From assembly GCA_024663395.1 (NCBI GenBank), contig JANFAH010000006.1:558001-622000 (forward strand): a DNA stretch of 64,000 nucleotides, written 5' to 3'. Below the pieces are notes generated by a model. It did no database searches. It was not told where the DNA came from and saw only the letters and a program-made list of their open reading frames with translations. This DNA comes from Pisolithus tinctorius (lineage: Eukaryota > Basidiomycota > Agaricomycetes > Boletales > Pisolithaceae). Below, piece by piece: positions 1 through 12,034 of this stretch. The position numbers were made by a program, and so were the translations under genes. How positions within the stretch are numbered: position 1 is the stretch's first letter; each line of letters starts with the position of its first letter.

Positions 1-158
1 CACACCGTCAGCTTTCCCGCAGTGGGCGCATTCCCGTCAACTGATGTGCACGCCGTAGCAGGCGTTCAAGAAACGCTGACCAGTATTGTGTTGTCGTCGA
101 CCTTGGGTTCACTCGTTACTAGGCTCTTTTTTTCTCTTTACTAGGTGTAATCGCCGAT

Positions 159-2611
159 ATGGCTCTGTCTTGTTCTCGCTTCTTCCGCTTTCTTCGATCC
201 ATTGCTGAACCGGTGCTCGCTATCGTCGGTTTCTCCTGCCTCCTCACTTTCATATTCATACTCTATCAACCCACGCCAGGTCCAGGAATCTCTCAGAAAG
301 TCGGATGGCAATCATGGGATTCTGTCAGTTCGGTGGGCAACAGCACGACACCGGAGGATGTCAGCGTCGATACCAATTGGTGGAACGTGTCGTACCCTGG
401 AGATGAGCCTTCTGACACCTCAAGTTACCCTCTGGACTACTGGGCACCTTTCCTACCGCATGATACTGGCTGTGCGTCCTGTGTAGACAAGGGTTCTCAC
501 TGCTTGGCTCACATTTCGTCTAGTGTCGGAAATCACCATCGAGCGATGCATGTTTTCCCCTGAGTTTGCCGGCATCGACCTGTGCGCACCTGACACGACA
601 GTAGAGAAGGACGCCGTTAAAGGTAAATGGGTGCGCGTCGAACGGGATCTTAATATGCAGTCCGGGCTCTGGTCTTTAGTGAGGCTATGCACTCCGAGTT
701 TATGATATGTTTTCTGATGTAGGCTTTTCAGAATATGTACTACAGACGGACGCGTCGGCTTGATGTTCCCCTTATCACCGAGTTCAAGCTGCTTCCTTCG
801 GGAGAAGAGCCCGGCACCGGAACAGACATGTGGTTCAAAGTCAAACGTTCCATCCGAGACGGTGTCATGCGCGAAAAGCCTCTCTACCTCTGGTATAAGA
901 TTGGAAAAGCGATGAACGAGATGACAACCCAGGAAAAGCAACAAATTATTACCGAGGTCGATGTCTTGTTTGGGGAAGATCGTCCGTGGTATGGATTTGA
1001 GAAGGTCGAACCTGCTGTCACACCAGAGAAAGACGGCGTTATCCAGAGTGTGTATGTGACTTATCGACGCGGTGTCAAGCGTGAGTGTAATGACCTGCGT
1101 TGATGATGTGGATGGCTTGACGTCTTGTCCAGCTGTGCCTCGCGCTCCACCTCTTCACTTTTCGCAAGATGGTAAATTCAAGATCCTCCAAGTGGCCGAT
1201 TTACATTTCTCGGTTTCCCGTGGTGAATGCAGAGACACCGACATTTCTCCCTGTTATGCTTCGGACAACCTGACGAGCACATTGCTTGGTCATGTACTCG
1301 ATGCAGAGAAGCCAGACATGGTGGTCTTTACAGGAGATCAGCTCAACGGTCAGGGAACGTCTTGGGATCCCAAGTCTGTGTTAGCCAAGTTTGCATCGGA
1401 GGTCATTGATCGGAGCATCCCATGGGCAGCGGTATTTGGCAACCATGATGACGAGAACGGGGCTGTTAGAGCAGAACAGTTGAAGATGATGCAAGCTTTA
1501 CCATACTCGCTTGTTGAGCGAGGTCCAAAGGATATCCATGGTGTTGGAAACTACGTTTTGAAAGTCAGGAGTGGAGACAGGTGAGTGGAACTGACCGACT
1601 TCTATGACTTGGTGGTTCACGAAAAAGGTCAGTTCGGCAACGCATCTACTCACTCTCTACTTTATCGACTCGGGGGCGTACTCTCAAGGTTACTTTGATT
1701 GGTTTGGGTATTTCTTCCCGACCGAATATGACTGGATTCACCAAGCAGGTTTTATCTTTGCCTTTGCTACGTTCTTGCTAATATGCCGATTGTAGGACCA
1801 AATTGACTGGTTCCTGGGTGAATCGGCACTGATATATCCTATTGAACGCCCATACACTCCTCAGACTACCTCGGATCTCGGAGACATCTGGCGAAGGCAA
1901 TCAGATCAACTTCCGCCAACGACTCGGAAGCTTGCCAAGCCCAACGCGTTGATGTTTTTCCATATCCCGCTGTACGTCTCGCGAAATCTTAATTGTTGAT
2001 TTGCACCGACTGTGGTTGTCAGACAAGAGTCGTATGGGACGCCAGATATAGATCAGCGTACAGGACTCCCACTTGATATTGGTACATCCCTGGAGGGCTC
2101 TGGCGCTGCCAAGAAGAGTGATGGTATGTTTGAGAAGGGTTTGTTAGCTGCGTTAGAATCGGATCACCGTTCTGGTGCTGCTATTCCTGAGGTCAAGGCT
2201 GTTGCAAACGGACATTGTCACGGTAAGTTTCCGTGCGGATTTAGGGTGGTAAGCGGTGACCGAGACCTGCGCTAGTCACCGAGGATTGTAAGAGAATCAA
2301 GGATGTCTGGTTATGTTTTGGTGGTGGAGGGTGAGTGTTAAATGTGTGCATGTACTTGCTGCCGCTCTGACTAGGCTGTTTTCCAGTTCGTATTCTGGGT
2401 ATGGTAGGGCTGGGTAAGTCGAATTGTCATGTGAACGCAAAAGCAGTATTCAACGATGACCTGCAGGTTCGATCGGAGGTTCCGTGTATACGAGATTTCG
2501 GATTACGGGGAGACCATTCGGACGTACAAGCGGAGCGAGCACGACGAGATTCTGAATGACTACATTCTCGCTGGCCAGGGGGCTGCTCCGTATAATTCGC
2601 AATGGAAGTAG
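159..2611 (+). CDS. Dcr2-like metallophosphoesterase, multi-exon
   Basis: Calcineurin-like metallophosphatase of the fungal Dcr2/Sia1 type; Dcr2 of yeast is a phosphatase linked to cell-cycle entry and the unfolded protein response. The first exon encodes a hydrophobic stretch near residues 15-35, which suggests a membrane anchor. The catalytic exon (from about 1132) shows the metal-binding motifs in order: QVADLHF, FTGDQLNG and FGNHDDE. Later exons carry SGAYSQGYFDWFGY, a region around ANGHCH and the C-terminal FDRRFRVYEISDYG, so all metallophosphatase blocks are present. I read about eight or nine exons with short introns, for example a donor at about 465 (gtgcgt) joined to an acceptor at about 524. 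The stop is TAG at 2609-2611. It lies tail-to-head with the Bud6 gene, 133 bp away. Family assignment is secure; the physiological substrate is unknown. Confidence 0.88.
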
Positions 2612-2744
2612 ATAGTTTGTTGTTTCCTAATTTAGCAATGTTTTCCCATGTGATACGCGTGCGTGCGGTGATCTGCTTGCAGGCAAGTCGGAGCCCTCAA
2701 CTCGCTGTGATAGCTATTAGCTTGACCAACTGGCAGCAACTGGA

Positions 2745-5700
2745 ATGGCATCGACACAACCCCCACCATCGTACGACGGACACAAGCCAAAGCGGGACAA
2801 CCACTCTGTCTCGTCCACCTCGTCTCGCAGTGGCCGCTCTCATTCTCATGTAGGTACCCCGACACTTTCTTGCGAACGCCCGGCAAACGCTCATATCCAT
2901 ACAGCCCACCGTCGAGTCTGCGGTCACACGTCTTCTTGTGGCCATAAAGCAGCTTTTGGAATCACTCACACTATGGAGCAACCTTCAAATGTCCGAGTCC
3001 CAGATTAGCGACGTATACGTGCGTCTGGGCAATGACTTCAACGCAGCAGTGGCTGCGTTTGCCTCATTCAATATCGACATGTCGTGCGTACCGTACCCCT
3101 TGTTTACCCGCAGGAGGCCACGTTGCAAATGACTTATATGTATTACTATTACCTTTCAGTGACCTCATGTCCGTACCCGAAGACCTACGAGAGGTCCTCG
3201 AAACGTGTCTCTCCGAAGACGCTTCCCCAGACACCCTGAATATTTACCTTCCAAAGGTGCGCCAGATCATTACGAACCTGTTGCATGGACTTCGGAACAA
3301 GCAGTCCATGTACCGGCGGATAGTTTCGGAGCACCAGAGTCGGCACCGGAGTGCATCCCATGCGCGCACCGATAGCCGATCCTCCAAATCGACCAAGGAC
3401 AAGGTCTCTTCTTCTAAACGAGAAGAGGAAGTCGCGAAGCACCGGTCGCAGTTGTCCCGTAACAATGAAGAAGAGAGGAATGTGGAGACAAACAGGGACA
3501 GTACTGCCGTACGCACATCCGCAAGGCCTTCCAGCAAACGACCCGAAGCACAGTCACGGATGACACCTCCACCATTCGAAGAGCCCGATGATGATCCTCC
3601 AGTCAACGAGCGGCCCGCGTCTACTACTACGAACGGGCTTCGCGCGCGCACCCCTCAGTCTTCACAGCCACGACATTCCCAACCAACGCCCCAGAACGCT
3701 GTATATGCGCCCCAAGATGACATTTCGACACGTGCATCGACGGAAACACTCATCGCCTCACAGGCACACACACCACCACCATCTGCCCAACCTCCTAATC
3801 TGGAAAAGGATGTACCCCCCACACCACCGCCACAGTTTTCCCCTGTCCCCTCATCCGTTAAGAGATATTCCCTTGTAGATAGGCCAGTCTCCCCTCCAGC
3901 TGCATCCACTCCCACTGTCATTGTAGAACCTTCTTCAGTTGCGGAAGACACCCACACCGGCGAGTCCTCACCTTCCTCACCCAAGACGCCCTCTGTGGAG
4001 GCGGATGCACCTGGAGTAGCCAGTTCTCTCGCTGCGTTGAGAAGCCGCGATGTCCTCGAACGCCGGGCTTCTAAGCGCTTCTCTACCTACCAATTCAGCA
4101 GAATGGCAGGGAACGTTTTGACGCGGGAACGGACGATATCCAATTCTCCGAGTCGACGTTCGATGGCTGTTTCCTCGAACTTGACTCCTGGTGAACTGGC
4201 TGTGCTAACAGAAGTAGACGAACCTGATACGAAGTCGCCGGCTGGCTCGTCCAAGAGAATGCGCACACCTTCGCCTGCAAGTAAAGAACCTGCACCGCCC
4301 GTACCCCCACTTCCCTTCCCCACAGGTATGGTTCGAGCGCCGTCGCTGTCCCAGACTCTGTCGAATAAGGGTAAATTGTCGGAAGAGGTGGAGGTACCCG
4401 ATTTATCTCTGTCAGTGTCATTCCCGGTGTTCCTCCAGGTTGGTCGTGAGGTGAAGAAGGCTACGTTTGAGCCTGGGACGTCGGTTTCATCGCTGCGTAT
4501 GCTCTTCGTCGACAAGTTTTCATACAATCCAGGCATGGAGAATTTCCCTGCTATCTACATTCGTGATCCCTCGAGCGGTGTTCAGTATGAGCTCGAGGAC
4601 ATGGAAGAAGTCAAGGAAAAGTGCCTATTATCCCTAAACATTGAACGTGAGTCGACGGCTCTTTCTTATGTTCTCGGTGCCTTGCTCACCCGCAGGTTCA
4701 GCACTCGACCAAATAAAGCAGCACATCGATGCGCAGATATCCACTCTGTCAACTGACCTCAAAGAACTTAAGTCAGCAATTACACAAAATCGCCGACTGT
4801 CGCACCACCCGAGTCCTATAGTGGCACACGAGTTCGTAGAAAGCACCCCAATTGCAGATCGCCCAACGGACAAGCAATTCCAGCACATCGCACGACGATT
4901 ATCCCGTATTGTTGGGGACTCCCAAAGTCCATTCATTCAGCCCGAGATGACGGGACAATCACTTCAGTTGCAGCCACAAATGACGGGTGCATCGGTGATG
5001 TCGGAGTACTCTAATCGTGTCGTAAACGACCTAAAGACACAGTTTGATGAGGTGCAGAATTTGCGACGTGATCTGGGGATCATGAGGCAGCTCTATACCG
5101 AGTTTATGAAGTCGACAAAGGAGTCTCTCAACGCGTTACGCACCCAGACGCAGTCCGTCAAGCAACTTGCGAGTGCCAAAGTTGGTGGTGCACGCAGTTT
5201 CATTGATAGTGGCAAGAGCAAGCTCGACACGCGCAGTCAAAATGTGCTGACGAAGGTGGAGGAGTTGCAGGATACCGTGGAGAGTCTGAAGGACGATGTG
5301 ATAAAGCGCCAGGTCACACCCAAACCACAGTTGTTGAAGACCATCCAGGAAGACGTTGCTTCTACAGCCGCGGAGTTGTCGAGTTTGAAGGATCACATGG
5401 ATACCATCAAGCCGATGTGGAAGAAGACCTGGGAGGAAGAACTACAGAACATCGTGGAAGAGCAAGGTTTCCTCAGCCACCAGGAGGAGCTATTGGCCGA
5501 TTTACTAGAAGACCACAAAGCTCTTGCTGACGTCGTTGACCATGTCCAAAAGGTGGTCAATCTCAGGGGCAATACTCCTAATCGCTCGGCTCGTGGACGG
5601 TTTAAGGCTCTCCCAGCAGATGAAGGTCACGGTGGAATAAGCACGGTAATGATGGAGATCCGAGGCGCTGCGGTGGATCCGGAGAAGCGACTGAAGGCTA

Positions 5701-5999
5701 TCGCGGCAAATCAGAAGAACCGCGAACGAGAGCTAGCGAGTCGATCTGATGCATTCCAAAACGAGTTAACCGGTTTCGTGAGTGGGAAGAAGCTGAAGAT
5801 GACCGGGGGTACCGAGGAAGCGGAGAGAGTGAGGCAGAAGAGGAACGAGTTGGCGTTGAAGGCGATGTTCAATAGCGCGACCAGTGCGTCCGCGTCCGCG
5901 GCCACGGCAAACGTTCCTGGAGATGTTGGTGGTGGACCATCGGGGCAGGCCCAGGCCGGGCAACAGGCTCCCGCATTAGTACGACCGCCCAGCAAGTGA
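2745..5999 (+). CDS. Bud6/Aip3 actin-interacting polarity protein
   Basis: Homologue of Bud6/Aip3, which binds actin and stimulates formins at sites of polarised growth. I read four exons (2745-2849, 2905-3083, 3160-4646, 4695-5999), giving about 1,025 residues. A short helical N-terminal region (LLESLTLWSNLQ) is followed by a long low-complexity Ser/Pro/Thr-rich segment. The conserved AIP3 domain then starts near position 4400 with SVSFPVFLQVGREVKKA and continues through FVDKFSYNPGMENFPAIYI. The last exon is strongly helical and predicted to form coiled coils. The C-terminus is Ala/Gly-rich. The reading frame is undamaged. The AIP3 block makes the assignment firm; only the first two small exons are less certain. 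Confidence 0.88.
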
Positions 6000-6317
6000 C
6001 TCTTAGAGTATCGTATGTGGATCGTTTTGTGTATTTTACTATTCACGAAAGTAGCTTTGAGTACATTTTGACGATGTATTAATTTTCTTTCACTATCAAC
6101 GTCTGCACCTTGTGTCGGCTCACCTTATTGCCGTGATTATAATGATGACTTTATTGTTCGAACATCGACGAAGCAAATCTGGTTTGAACGTGTCATATCT
6201 GTGCCATGCGTTTACTTATCTCACAAGATCAACCCACTCATCTTCACTCTCAAACGCGTCCATCACACTTTTATCATCTCTAATCAGATACTAAAAGGTA
6301 GAATGTCATATCATTCA

Positions 6318-8027
6318 TCAATATATGAGTGTGTCATCTGGAAATACCAACTGGTGTGACGCTTCCCAATCTGTCTGCCACACGTTCAGTCGTCTCAGAA
6401 GATCAGCCCACTCTTCCTCACTCTCAACCCCTTCTAGCCATTCCTCTGCTAGTCCAAGTGCCTCCAACCTTGTCCACCCGCGCTTTAGAGTACCCTTCGC
6501 GTAGTAAACAGCGCTTTCTCTTCTCCAGGGCTCGGCGAAACTGCTATTCCATTCCGGCAATGCCGCCTTTGATCGCAGGGTGTCAATGAGGTTGTCTTGA
6601 TAATCGAATGTGGAACCGTTGAGCATAGTGTGTCCGATGTAATATGGATCATATCCTCTCCTCCGAAGGTCTTCCTCGTTGTCTGCAAGCTCGCGCAGCA
6701 ATTCAGCGCGGGGTGCGAGCAGGCTGCCATTGGCAATGATCGAGGTCACGTAGATACTCTGTGCAGTATCCGAGGGACGACTGAAGGCCATTTTTGGGAG
6801 GCCGATGAAAGCTAGTGCGTTCGTTGGGTAAGACGTCGACAGGGAAAATATATGTTCATGGAGCGGGAACAGATAACGCAAGTTGTTGGTAAGCCTTCGT
6901 CCGTCCGTCTCGTTAGACCCTGGTTTCACGATCACTTCTCCGCCCTCTTCTAGGAAGGGCACGCGTAGATCATAGCCTGTACCCAATATGACCGTATTAA
7001 CGCCTGACACTGAAGACCCGTCCTTGAAGACAATATCATCTGACGTGAAATGTGAAATCTCAGACTTTACTTCCACGGGTCCCGTTGGCACCCTCCATGG
7101 CGGACTGCGAACGGAAAGATAAACCTTTAGCAGGGAAACGAATGTTAATTCAGGTATCAACCGAGGTCCGTCGCAAATGGTTGACACTCACTTTGCAGGC
7201 GTACCGCGAAATTTGAGACGAGATGTCGACCCCACTTGGTCCTCCACCCACTACTACAACGGTCTGGTTGACATAGCCACCAGGGTCGCGGTACCACATC
7301 GAATGCAGGATTTCACGCTGTAGTCCATCCTTGGTGCTCTCTAACCACGTTTCTTGTCCAGGGAATACCGCTATATGTGGCTGAAGGTTGATCCCAACCG
7401 CAACGACGAGATGATCGAATGATCTTTGTATCCGGTCACCATTATGATCCTCAACGACGACCTCCCAATGCCCTGCACGGGGTGTTCCTGCCCATGACGA
7501 CGACAGCACAGTGTGGTTTAACTTGATATACGGCCAGAGACTATAATGGGTCGCGTAATCCTGGTGATAGCGTTCTATGTATTCGTGTGTGGAAAAAAGA
7601 GGGGTGCCAGGTGGGAACGGAAAGCGGGGGTAAGTCATGACGGGAACAGGACTATTAGCGTGTAGCAGAGGATACAGTGGTGTTTCGGGTAGCTTTGGAG
7701 GAGGAGGGGGTGACGGATCTGGCAGCCTGCCATCCAGCACCCGATGGATTGAGTTTTGTGTGGGGAACATAACAAGTAGAAAAATAGACCGCACCATATT
7801 CCCCCGACGTCCCTGCGTCGCTCGTACAGCACTATATCCCAGTCCTCGCGAATCTCGAGCGGTAGATCCAACAGGTTTTTCAGCATAGCCAGTCCGCCGC
7901 TCCCTGCTCCAACAATAGCAACTGACTTCGAGGCATCTTGCTGGAAGCCGTAGTTGCACCCTGGCGGTGATAGTCGAAAGAGCAAAGAGCCAAGGAGTGA
8001 GCACGCTAATTGTCGAAAGTCAACCAT
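6318..8027 (-). CDS. Flavin-containing monooxygenase-like protein
   Basis: FAD- and NADPH-dependent monooxygenase of the FMO family, which oxygenates soft nucleophiles. Reading from 8027 downwards, a hydrophobic N-terminus (possible signal or anchor) is followed by the FAD-binding motif VAIVGAGSGGLAMLKNL and the DVGGIW segment that ends exon 1. After an intron comes a Pro-rich linker, then an FMO-like region with SMWYRDP and the NADPH-binding motif VVVVGGGPSGVDI. A further exon carries NTVILGTGYDLRVPFLEE, the ATG-like FMO motif region. The stop is TGA at 6318-6320. At least three exons are supported; the intron near 7150-7200 is inferred. It lies directly upstream of the P450 array, so a shared oxidative role is possible but unproven. 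Confidence 0.82.
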
Positions 8028-8299
8028 GTATATACCACGTTCAATTACGAAGGGGACCCGAACTGTGACGGTCCTTCACCTAAGCGCCCATATACGTTTT
8101 TTCTGCTCCTTGTTGGCGACGACTGCGATGCCTCGGGAGTGAACCTCAATTTATCAACTTGAAGTCTCTTTATACATACCAATCCCAAGCCTGTAGAACA
8201 AGGCTCAGTACGCGTGACTTGACCTGTCGTTCATTCTAACCCGACCAAATTGTTCAAGACGGTCCATACGAAATGAAATGCCCCTTTAAATGAGGTATT

Positions 8300-8848
8300 G
8301 CACACGTTGGGTCTGAATCTGAGGTTTGACTTGATGCCACTGATCATGAGCGTGCCCAAGCGGAAGCTCCTCAATGTCAACTGTGGCTTGCTTCAAAGTT
8401 GCAGTGTTGAGCATCCGGACGACATGCGACTTGCGGAAGAGCATTTAGCACTCAAAAGTTCCAAGGACCCCCGTCTATGCGAGGGTCGCTTCGTATCACC
8501 CCTCGCCGTCTTAGACGCTCAGTGTACACTCGTCATCGGGGCCTGGACTACCGCCAATGCGGGAATACCTCCTGCCTTAATTTTCGTCATGCTCAAGCAC
8601 CACTGGGGGCGCGGCTGCCACATTTACCTTGTATTCGCCCCGTCAATTGCGGTCTACTGGCTCGGTGAGGGGACAACTGAACCTAAATCAAGTTCCTCTG
8701 GCATTGAGAGGCGAGGGCTTCACCTGCCGGCTTCACCCACGCTTGCAAGAATTTTGACGTAACGCAACATGCTTATTATACGGCGTCCCTGGCGCCTCTG
8801 ATGAATATAAACCAAAGAGTTCACGGCTGTTGGATGATAATCGCCGCC
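8300..8848. repeat. Upstream arm of the P450 tandem block (first copy)
   Basis: This non-coding stretch before P450 A recurs, diverged, before P450 C at about 14340-14990. Matching landmarks are GTCAACTGT, CGTATCACC versus TGTATCACT, TTACCTTGTATTCGCCC, and the run TTTGACGTAAYGCAACATGCTTAT just before each gene. It shows that the duplication carried intergenic DNA and probably the promoter, not only coding sequence. Short open frames here are not conserved and I do not call a gene. Confidence 0.7.
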
Positions 8849-11082
8849 ATGGATGCTTCGAAGACTTCCCTCTCCACCACAGCCGTGGTTTTGTGCCTCG
8901 GTGCCTGCGTTCTCGCGGTACAGAGGATTCGAGCGCGGAAAACACCCGCGGGATTGCCCCTCCCGCCAGGTCCGAAGGGTTTACCCTGGCTCGGCAGTGT
9001 CCTCAGCATAAACATGGTAGAGCCATGGCTGACGTACCAAGAGTGGGGAAAGCAATACGGTACCAACACCGATTACTGCTACGATCCGGGACAGCTTATT
9101 TTTTGCAGGTGATATTGTCTACGCCAAGATACTAGGTGGAGACTACGTCATCATCAATAGCGAGACGGTTGCCCATGAACTCTTGGACCAGCGATCTGCT
9201 ATATACTCTGATCGACCGCACATGCCATCAGCTGAACTGTAAGTGCCTCGGTCGATGCATTGAGTTGGAGATTTCAACTATCTCTATATATAGTTTGGGG
9301 GTACGCTACATGACATTGCTCATGCCATATGGCGACGAATGGAGACTCCACCGAAAAATGTACCAGTTGGCGTTGAACAAGGAACAATCCAGGAAATATG
9401 CGCAGATGCAATTGCGTAGGGTGCACGATCTTTTGGCGCGCCTGGTCACGACGCCGCAGGGTTATAGAGGACACCTTGAAACGTAGCGTCTTGACTCTTT
9501 TGGTATAACGACACTTTTGCTGAATCGAAGCCCTTAGGTTAGCGTCCGCGATAATCATGGATATTGGCTATGGTTACGCTGTAGCTCCTCGGAACGATCC
9601 TTTCGTAGCAAAGGTCACTCGACTGCTCAACCTGGTTGTAGAGGTGATGACCCCAGAGCGAACTGCGCTGTTAAGCAGTTTCCCGTTTCGTATGTGCAGT
9701 TCATTGATTTGTCGAAGGCAAGACAGCTCAAGCCATTTTAGTGGCTCATATTCCGCCGTGGATGCCCGGGGGTGGTTGGAAAAGACGGGCAAGAGAGTGC
9801 CAAGGGCTAGTCAGAAACGTACTGGACGATCCAGTTCAATACGTGCGAGACAGAATGGTCAGCAACTCGATCGTTCGCATCGCTCTTACATGAAAATCAT
9901 TGCTCACATAGATTTTTTCCTAGGCGGCTGGTACTGCGAGGACTTCCATAGTGCAAGATATGTACGAAATGGGGGACGATAGCTTTGATGTCGCTTTCGA
10001 TAAAGAAACGATCATCAAACACGTGGCTGGTACCTTGTTTCTGAGTAAGTTTACGGTTCGGTGTTATTCGCTCGAATTTATGACTCACGCGTCCGCAAGC
10101 TGGAGTAGAATCTGTGAGTAGGAAGCATACGACGTGTTGACTTATGTTTCGAACAACCCTACAGATGTACTCGATAGCCCTGATGTTTCTGCTGGCAATG
10201 GTACTATACCCAGACGTACAGAAGAAAGCACAAGAAGAAATTGACCGAGTCGTGGGCGCCGACCGCCTTCCTGACTTTGGCGACCGACCTAATCTTCCCT
10301 ACGTAGAGGCAGTCATGTTAGAGACCATGCGATGGCGGCCTGTTGTTCCGCTCGGTAGGTGGTTTGTTGATTAGCAAGCGAGGTAGAATGCCTGAGTTAT
10401 GCCCGGTGCAGGGCTTCCGCATATGACAACGGCAGACGATGTGTACAAGGGAATGTACATCCCGAAAGGCAGGCCGCAACTCAGCTCTTTCTCAGCTGGC
10501 GTTGAAAACTTATTATTTTAGGAGCCACTATAATTCCTAATGTCTGGTAAGCAGGTTAGGTGAATCTTACCTTGTCCTTCAAACGACATTCTGCCCAGGA
10601 CCATGACTCATGATGAAGGGCGTTTTCTCGAAGCAAATAGTTTCAACCCGGATCGGTACTTCCCTCCAACTGGGAAACTCGTGGATGTGACCGCATGTCC
10701 TGCATTCGGTTTTGGCCGGTGAGTCGAGATAAAATCAAGTCAGAGCCCCAGTTGAGACATAATGATATAGCCGCACTTGCGCTGGGAAATATCTTGCTGA
10801 GCAGAGTCTCTGGGCAATGATTGTGTCAACGCTAGCGACCTTGCAGATTGGCAAACCTAAGGACGCAGGTGGGAATGATATCGAGGTTCACCCCGAATTT
10901 AAGACTGGGGCTGGTCTGTACGTGCGAGGATGCTCAACTGGCATAACTACGCTAATGCTGATTAATTGCGAAATGCTAGTTGTCCGAAGCCGTTTCCATG
11001 TTCTATAGAAGTGCGATCTATAAAGGCCGCACAGCTGATTCGCGCGAGTACCGATTGGGACGGTGGCACGGGTGACCTGTGA
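8849..11082 (+). CDS. Cytochrome P450 monooxygenase, copy A
   Basis: Microsomal class II P450. The start ATG at 8849 sits in gccgccATGG and opens a hydrophobic anchor followed by the Pro-rich hinge [17 protein letters not shown] read about eleven exons. The I-helix spans an intron and reads [17 protein letters not shown]; the ExxR helix is LETMRW; the PERF-like region is FNPDRYF; and the haem loop spans an intron as [19 protein letters not shown]. The last exon ends with TGA at 11080-11082. All required P450 motifs are present, so the copy is probably functional. The intron at 10469-10521 seems to use a GC donor. It resembles O-methylsterigmatocystin oxidoreductase-type (CYP64-like) basidiomycete P450s; the substrate is unknown. 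Confidence 0.85.
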
Positions 11083-11677
11083 ACCAAGCAAACGTACACT
11101 GCACCGCAGCTGGTGGGCGGAGGTTAGCACATGGCTTTGGGCTTATTTTGCGTTGCATTCGCGCATTCTAGTACTACTTTGTACGACCTGTCATGAGTAG
11201 TTAGCCAACTGCATCCTCATTAACAAATGAATGGGAGGCAGTCCGTAGCACTGGCTACAGACTTCGACCCTGAATATGCCCCGGTGGCACAGTGGGAAAG
11301 AGCCTCACGAGCGATGAGCTGAGCTCGACGTAAGCAGTAGGATAGTATGTACTTGTCTAACTGTAGATGTGCAGCACCATGTGGCTGTGTCCTCACTCCT
11401 GTCCCCAAGCCTCCTTACAACACCGGCCGTTCGATTACTTATTGAAATCAATGCAGAGTCTCAGGATCTCAGAGCTTAGTAAACGAGCCCTTTTTACTTT
11501 CGCCGTTAGGTCCAAGGAATACATGCTTCAGTGAAGTTCAATCCCTTGAACAAAACCCGCCTACAGAACACCCATGATCGTTTACCAAGAAGTCGACCTT
11601 GTTGAACCTAGATGTACGTTTTTTTCTTATCTTCTCTTATGACTATAGTTGAATCTGACACCAACTGAATACATAAA

Positions 11678-11791
11678 ACCGAGCTAGTGCATTTAGGTGG
11701 CCCATCTGAGACAGTGGAATTATGTGCGTATGAAACCGAACTGGGGCATTCGGGTGGCCCATCTGAGACAGTAAAATTACGTCCGCATCCA
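11678..11791. repeat. 57-bp tandem duplication upstream of P450 B
   Basis: Two adjacent diverged copies with a 57-bp period begin at 11678 and 11735; both contain GGTGGCCCATCTGAGACAGT. The corresponding region upstream of P450 D (about 16530-16590) has only one copy, so the repeat arose or was lost after the block duplication. It lies about 250-350 bp before the P450 B start and could affect its promoter. Confidence 0.7.
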
Positions 11792-11832
11792 TTTCTGTGG
11801 TGAACGGTGAGGAACCTCTTAGTGGTTGGTGT

Positions 11833-11905
11833 ATCAGTGAAACCTACTATACTTGACGAGCACTCGAGTGGTCGAACGCTTACGTAGTGTGTAGGTTTCA
11901 CTGAT
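11833..11905. repeat. 15-bp perfect inverted repeat upstream of P450 B
   Basis: ATCAGTGAAACCTAC at 11833-11847 is the exact reverse complement of 11891-11905, with a 43-bp spacer. The equivalent place before P450 D keeps the right arm with one change and has lost the left arm. It could be a regulatory palindrome or the relic of a small transposon; nothing in the sequence decides between them. Confidence 0.6.
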
Positions 11906-12034
11906 GGGCCTGCGTACTGACTTGCCCACAAACAGTGACATGATGTATTGTGTATTACCTCAAGTCTTGCATCGTCACACGGTGTCCCAACTTATAAGTA
12001 AACCTTAGTGTAGGTCAGTGGTTGCTCCTAAACG

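Noticed and set aside
11275..11345. tRNA-like sequence (GGTGGCACAGTGGGAAAGAG)
   Set aside because: Resembles an A box but I could not form acceptor and T stems.
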